NCBI GenBank assembly: GCA_001303665.1
Contig: LJUF01000056.1
Span: forward strand, 1-18,339
Length of the DNA: 18,339 bases
Origin: Phycisphaerae bacterium SM23_33
Lineage (GTDB): Bacteria > Planctomycetota > Phycisphaerae > SM23-33
Reading direction: 5' to 3'
How positions within the stretch are numbered: the stretch's first letter is position 1; the number at the start of each line of letters is the position of its first letter. The position numbers and the translations under genes are program-made. Positions 14,194 to 18,339 of this stretch are shown here, piece by piece. The notes beneath the pieces are model-generated. The model was not told the DNA's origin. It made no database searches and saw only the letters and a list, made by a program, of their open reading frames with translations.

Positions 14194-17100
14194 CTACAGG
14201 CCGGGTGGCTCGGAAAGCCCCTTGCCCAGCGGGGCAACGTTGGGCGGCTTGCCTTTTTTGCCGTCGGCGATCTTGCGGGGCGTGTTCTTCAGGACGTTTC
14301 GGGCTTCCCTGCCCTTGTGCTCGCCCTTCTCGGCCAGGGCGACGGCCCGGGCCCACAGGCGGAAGGCCATCTCCTTCATGCCCAGCCGCCAGTAGGTATC
14401 GCCGGCGTGGTCCAGGATGATGGGATGGAGCTCTTGCTCCTCCGCGTCGGTCACGCCCTGGAAGACCGTCCCGGCCTCGCGGAACTTGCCCTGTTTATAC
14501 AGCACCCACCCGAGGCTGTCCCGGAAGGCGATCTCGTCGGGGCGTTGGGCCAGGGCCTTTCGAATCATGCTTTCAGCCTGTTCCAGGTTGATGCCGCGGT
14601 CGGCCCAGGAATAGCCCAGGTCGTTATTGACGCTGTCGTTGCCAGGGTCGAGCTGGTAGATCTTTTCCAGCATGGCGACGTACTCGGCCTCTTTTTCCAT
14701 GGCCGCCAGCACGCCGGCCAGCAGCCGCAGGGCGGCAGCGTCCTTGGGAGCGGCCTTGACGGCGGCCTCGGCACGCTCCAGGGCCTCCTTCTTGCGTTCG
14801 GCCGCCAGCAGGATCTGGACCACCAGGGCCCTGGCCTGTTCCAGGTCCTCGGCCCACCCCTTGGCCGAGGGATCGGACCTTTCCACCCGCTCCAGGGCCT
14901 GGGTGGCGATCTCCAGGGCCTTCTCGTACTGCTTGTGCGTGACCAGCTCGGCCACGGCGGCCCGCCCCGGGCGGGCGGAGTCCGGCTCCTGCGCGATCCA
15001 GGCCTTGGCGAATCTCATCAGCTCGTCGAACCGGCCCAGCTCGGCGTAGCACTCGAGCTTGGCTCCGCGGAAAACCTCCAGCAGGTTGTCGTCGCCCCCC
15101 TCGCCGATGAACTCATCCAGCACCGGCAGGGCCCTTTCGTAGGCCTTGGCCTCCCGCAGGGCGCTGATCAGGGCGATCTTCGGCGCTTCGCTGCCGGCGT
15201 CCTGGAGTCGCCATTTCTTGACGTAATCGATGGCGTCGTCGTACCGCTTGGCCTGGGCGAAGAGCCGCACCTTCTCCCGCCGCAGCAAGGGAAGCAGCTC
15301 GGCCCGGCTGGAAGCGGCAATCCACTTGTCCAGCAGAGCCAGGGCCTTGTCGTAGTGCTTGGCCTGCTTGTACACCTCCAGCGTTCGGCTCCAGCGGACC
15401 TCCGGCCGGCTTTCGTCGGTGGGATCGTCCAGCCACTTCTGGGCGTAGGCTTCCGCCTTGTCGAACTCTTTCATCTCCAGCAGGCAATCCAGGACGACCT
15501 GGCGCATGGCGGCGGGGAGAGACTTCATGTCGGCGACTTCCTGGATCCGCCGCAGGGCCTGCTGCCGCATCTGGGCCTTGAGCAGGGCCTTGAAGTAGGC
15601 CTCGGCGATGCGGTCGTCCCTGGGATGGCGGCTGTGGAAGGGCTCCAGGGCCTTGGCGGCCTCGGCGTGCCGGCCCTGGTTGGCCAGCAGGGCGGCATAC
15701 AGCATGCCGGCCCGCTCGTTCCGCCCATCCAGACTCAGGACGTGCCGGGCCTTTTTCATCAGCGCCTCGGCCTGGTCGGCGGGGATGGGGGCGCCCGCCG
15801 GCAAAGCGGGCATCTCCACCTCCAGCTCCAGCAGCCTTACCTCGACGTCGTCGGGGGCTTCGGCCAGCAGCTCGCGCACGGTCTTCCAGGCGAGGTCCGC
15901 CTGATAGGTGAGGTGATAATGGCGGCCCAGCATGATCCGCCCGGGAATGCTCTTGGGGTCGTCGCGGAGGAAGCGCTCGATAAACATTCGCGCCTGGGCC
16001 GGGCGGTGCGTGACCGCGTACAGGTCCTGGAGCTGCCGGACAGCGGCGGCGCTGCGCCGGTCCACCGCGAAGGCGGCCAGCAGCAGCCGCTCGGCCTCGC
16101 GGAAGTTTCCCCGCAGCAGGTGGGCCCGCCCCAGCAGGAGCAAGGTGGGCAGATGCCGGGCCTTTCGGGTGCGGGCCTGTTCCAGGCTCTCGGCGGCGGC
16201 GGCCACCTGCCCCCGGTCCAACTGGCTCTTGCCGACGAGGTAGAAGCGGAAGTAGCTTTCGCCGGCCGCGGCCACGAGCTCCCGGATGAGCGCGTCCACG
16301 GCGTCGAAGTCGCCGGCGGCGACGTGGACTTCCTCCAGGGCCTCATAAGCCGGCCAGAACTTCGCGTCGGCCTTGAGGGCCTCGCGCAGCAGCTTGACCG
16401 CCAGCGCGGGCTGGTCGCTCTGGGCGGCCAGCATCCCGGCCACGCAGAGAATGGCCGGTCGCAGCTCGGCGTCGGCCTTTTCGGCCTCGGCCGCCAAACC
16501 CTCGATGAATTCCGCTTTTAGCCCGGTCCGCGCCAGCCGGGCCAACTCATCCTTCACCCGGGCGAACTCCGCCTCCTCGTCGGCCAGCAGCCCCGCAAGC
16601 CCCTTCACCGCCGCAGCCACGTCCCCCATCCGGGCGTACAGCCGGGCCAGCTGGGCCGCGGCGGCCCGATCGGCCGGGGACCCGACCAGATGTCTGGAGA
16701 GCATCTTCGCCGCTTGCTCGCCGGCGCCTCGCTGGGCGGCGGCCTCGGCCATCGCCGCCACGAAAGCCCAGGACGTCTCCTCCCCTGCCAGTTGGGCCCT
16801 GAGCAATCTCAGCGGGACGGCGGGGTCGTTTCGGGCATCACACAGGGCCAGGGCGGCCCGCACGATCACCGGCCGCAGTTGGCGCTCCTGGAGCATCTCC
16901 ATGAGGATGCTCTCGGCGCGGTCGAAATCGCCTTTGGCAACCAGCGCCTGCACCGCCAGCAGGCCGGCGTCGTCATCGGTCTTGTTCCGGCGATACGCCC
17001 GCTCCAGGACCACGGCCGCCCGGGCCGTCTCGCCCAGCTCCAGCAGCAGCTTGCCCTCGGCCAGCAGGGCCCGCTCCGGGTGCGTGGCCAGCACCGCCAG

Positions 17101-17697
17101 CAGTGGCCGCTGCGCGTACGCCCGGCCGTGGGCGTACAGCAGGTCGCCCAGATTCGCGAAGGCCTCGGCCGCGGCCTTGAGGTAGCCCTGCTGTTTCAGC
17201 AGGCCGGCCAGCAGGAACACCGCCTGGGCGGTGTCGGGGTTCTCGCCTACGGCGTCGCTGCACAGCAGGGCGGTGCGAAAGTGCCTCAGCGCCTGGTCGG
17301 CGTCGTTGTCGTGAACGGCGCACTGCCCCAGCAGATGCTGGACGCAGACGCTGTCGGGGGCGGCCGCGGCGGACTGTTCAAGGAACTGCTTGGCCTTCTC
17401 GGCGTTGCGCAGCCCGGCGTAGGCCCGTCCCAGCGCCCGCAGGATTCGCGGGGACTGGGGGGCCAGCTTGCGGGCCTCCTCCAGGGGGGCGAGGGCACGG
17501 GCGTGCTGGCCCTTTTCGATGAGCTGCTCGCCCTGGCGGACGGCGGGGGCCACTTCGTCGGGGAGCTTGTCCCAGTCGGCGGCATTGACGGGTCTGGCCA
17601 GCGGCGGGGACAACTGCGAAAGCGACAGCCGCGCCTTGGCCGAGAGTGCCGGCCACATCGGCGGCCGCCGACGCCGCCGGCCGCTGGCACGACGCAT
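14194..17697 (-). CDS. Giant TPR-repeat protein (about 1167 aa), N-terminus probably frameshifted
   Basis: From about residue 40 almost the whole protein is tetratricopeptide-like helix pairs, for example HARALAPLEEARKLAPQSPR, ALRHFRTALL, AWIAQEPDSARPG and, near the C-terminus, QAESMIRKALAQRPDEIAFR and DSLGWVLYKQGKFREAGTVF. TPR arrays mediate protein-protein contacts; no enzyme domain is visible. The in-frame N-terminus from the ATG at 17697 is an arginine-rich stretch unlike a normal start. In contrast, a different frame starting at GTG 17746 encodes an excellent signal peptide with a cysteine, so I infer that the real protein is an exported lipoprotein and that one base is inserted (or two lost) between about 17650 and 17690. 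The ATG at 17658 is a further alternative. It directly follows hisG. Confidence 0.82.
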   Translation of the reverse strand: MRRASGRRRRRPPMWPALSAKARLSLSQLSPPLARPVNAADWDKLPDEVAPAVRQGEQLIEKGQHARALAPLEEARKLAPQSPRILRALGRAYAGLRNAEKAKQFLEQSAAAAPDSVCVQHLLGQCAVHDNDADQALRHFRTALLCSDAVGENPDTAQAVFLLAGLLKQQGYLKAAAEAFANLGDLLYAHGRAYAQRPLLAVLATHPERALLAEGKLLLELGETARAAVVLERAYRRNKTDDDAGLLAVQALVAKGDFDRAESILMEMLQERQLRPVIVRAALALCDARNDPAVPLRLLRAQLAGEETSWAFVAAMAEAAAQRGAGEQAAKMLSRHLVGSPADRAAAAQLARLYARMGDVAAAVKGLAGLLADEEAEFARVKDELARLARTGLKAEFIEGLAAEAEKADAELRPAILCVAGMLAAQSDQPALAVKLLREALKADAKFWPAYEALEEVHVAAGDFDAVDALIRELVAAAGESYFRFYLVGKSQLDRGQVAAAAESLEQARTRKARHLPTLLLLGRAHLLRGNFREAERLLLAAFAVDRRSAAAVRQLQDLYAVTHRPAQARMFIERFLRDDPKSIPGRIMLGRHYHLTYQADLAWKTVRELLAEAPDDVEVRLLELEVEMPALPAGAPIPADQAEALMKKARHVLSLDGRNERAGMLYAALLANQGRHAEAAKALEPFHSRHPRDDRIAEAYFKALLKAQMRQQALRRIQEVADMKSLPAAMRQVVLDCLLEMKEFDKAEAYAQKWLDDPTDESRPEVRWSRTLEVYKQAKHYDKALALLDKWIAASSRAELLPLLRREKVRLFAQAKRYDDAIDYVKKWRLQDAGSEAPKIALISALREAKAYERALPVLDEFIGEGGDDNLLEVFRGAKLECYAELGRFDELMRFAKAWIAQEPDSARPGRAAVAELVTHKQYEKALEIATQALERVERSDPSAKGWAEDLEQARALVVQILLAAERKKEALERAEAAVKAAPKDAAALRLLAGVLAAMEKEAEYVAMLEKIYQLDPGNDSVNNDLGYSWADRGINLEQAESMIRKALAQRPDEIAFRDSLGWVLYKQGKFREAGTVFQGVTDAEEQELHPIILDHAGDTYWRLGMKEMAFRLWARAVALAEKGEHKGREARNVLKNTPRKIADGKKGKPPNVAPLGKGLSEPPGL

Positions 17698-17746
17698 TCG
17701 ACAGCACCGCGCAGAACAGCAGCAGATAACGGCATCTGCCTTTCAC
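17650..17746 (-). pseudogene. Out-of-frame lipoprotein-type signal peptide for the TPR gene
   Basis: Starting at GTG 17746, which overlaps the hisG stop as GTGA, the minus strand reads (M)KGRCRYLLLFCAVLSNASC followed by QRPAAS. This has a basic head, a hydrophobic core and a cysteine at position 20 in a lipobox-like setting. AAGGTGA lies just upstream as a possible ribosome binding site. The frame then runs on into sequence without TPR character, while the TPR body is in the frame one base further along. It is the expected 5' end of the TPR gene, separated by an indel in a GC-rich stretch. Whether the indel is real or a sequencing error cannot be decided here. Confidence 0.6.
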
Positions 17747-18339
17747 GGAATCACCTTGTTCAGCGGATACGTGAAGATTCCCGACGCCCCGGCCCGCTTC
17801 AGCCGGGGGATGAGGTCGCGGGCGGCGCGTTCTTCCACGATCACCTCCACCGCCACCCAGTCCGCCTCGCTCAGGCTCGAAACCGTGGGGCTTTTCTCGG
17901 CCGGCAGCAGAGCCGTGACGGCCTGGAGGTTCTTGTGCTCGACGTTCATCTTCAGCCCGACCTTCTCCCGGGCCTCGATGGCGCCTTGCAGGTGCAGAGC
18001 GATCTTTTCGATCCGCTCGCGTTTCCAGGGGTCCTTCCACGCCTGCGGATTGGCGATCAGCCGGGGGGTCGAGTCCATCACCGTGTCGACGACCCGCAGC
18101 TGATTGGCCTGAAGGCTGGAACCGGTCTCGCTGACGTCCACGATCGCATCCACCAGCCGGGCCTTGACCTCCGTGGCCCCCCAACTGAACTCCACCTTCA
18201 CCTCCACGCCTTTCTGGGCGAAATACTTCCGGGTGATGCTGACCAGTTCCGTGGCCACGATTCCCCCGGCCAGGTCCTCCACCCTCCTCACGGGAGATTC
18301 CTCGGGCACGGCCAGAACCCAGCGCACCGGCTGGAACTT
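17743..18339 (-). CDS. hisG: ATP phosphoribosyltransferase, long form, C-terminal part (5' end beyond window)
   Basis: The frame enters from the right edge (first codons read KFQPVRWVLAVPEESP) and continues to the stop at 17743, so only the last 198 codons are visible. Family features are clear: VRRVEDLAGGIVATELVSIT, SWGATEVKARLVDAIVDVSE, TGSSLQANQLRVVDTVMDS, then the C-terminal regulatory domain (VEVIVEERAARDLIPRLKRA, GASGIFTYPLNKVIP). The TGSSL segment belongs to the PRPP-binding site, and the C-terminal ACT-like domain marks the long, histidine-inhibited form that does not need HisZ. The enzyme joins ATP and PRPP in the first step of histidine synthesis in the cytoplasm. Its stop overlaps the apparent GTG start of the TPR gene, implying translational coupling. 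No other his gene is in the window. Confidence 0.96.
   Translation of the reverse strand, partial: KFQPVRWVLAVPEESPVRRVEDLAGGIVATELVSITRKYFAQKGVEVKVEFSWGATEVKARLVDAIVDVSETGSSLQANQLRVVDTVMDSTPRLIANPQAWKDPWKRERIEKIALHLQGAIEAREKVGLKMNVEHKNLQAVTALLPAEKSPTVSSLSEADWVAVEVIVEERAARDLIPRLKRAGASGIFTYPLNKVIP

Noticed and set aside
14146..16521. Plus-strand open frame of 791 codons
   Set aside because: Antisense shadow of the TPR gene, with monotonous Leu/Gly/Gln-rich composition.

Overview
The window is GC-rich and gene-dense. Its proteins are mostly large, secreted and built from solenoid repeats (HEAT, TPR), next to ordinary housekeeping genes (hisG, yebC). Giant exported proteins of unrecognised function, HEAT-repeat operons and the style of the HisG and YebC sequences suggest a Planctomycetota-type bacterium, perhaps Phycisphaerae. 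This is inference from gene content; no rRNA or other taxonomic marker is present.

Layout. Bases 1-405 (minus) hold the N-terminal part of a secreted protein of unrecognised family that runs off the left edge. A gene-poor stretch (406-791) leads to a small cytoplasmic protein of unknown function (792-1196, plus). Next is a two-gene plus-strand operon: a membrane-anchored HEAT-repeat protein (1389-2579) and an exported transglutaminase-like protein with its own C-terminal HEAT repeats (2581-4797). Immediately behind it lies a REP-associated tyrosine transposase (RAYT, 4855-5415). It is flanked by palindromic REP elements: one on its 5' side, whose GTAG head contains the stop codon of the preceding gene, and an array of about 500 bp on its 3' side (about 5451-5950).

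Everything to the right is on the minus strand. In transcription order it is: hisG (3' part, 17743-18339), a giant TPR protein (14194-17697), yebC (13399-14157), an MBL-fold metallohydrolase (12506-13273) and a 2088-residue exported protein with macroglobulin-like beta domains and helical solenoids (5956-12222). The last gene ends exactly at the REP array, so the array separates convergent genes.

The strongest observations concern the REP/RAYT locus. REPs occur in both orientations with different loop triplets. The larger repeat unit (about 104 bp) also carries a near copy of the 3' end of the upstream HEAT-domain gene, reading Ala-Leu-Lys-Lys-Met-stop. This suggests the array was built from the gene/REP junction. 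A second notable point is an apparent frameshift at the start of the giant TPR gene: a lipoprotein-like signal peptide starting at a GTG that overlaps the hisG stop lies in a different frame from the TPR body.
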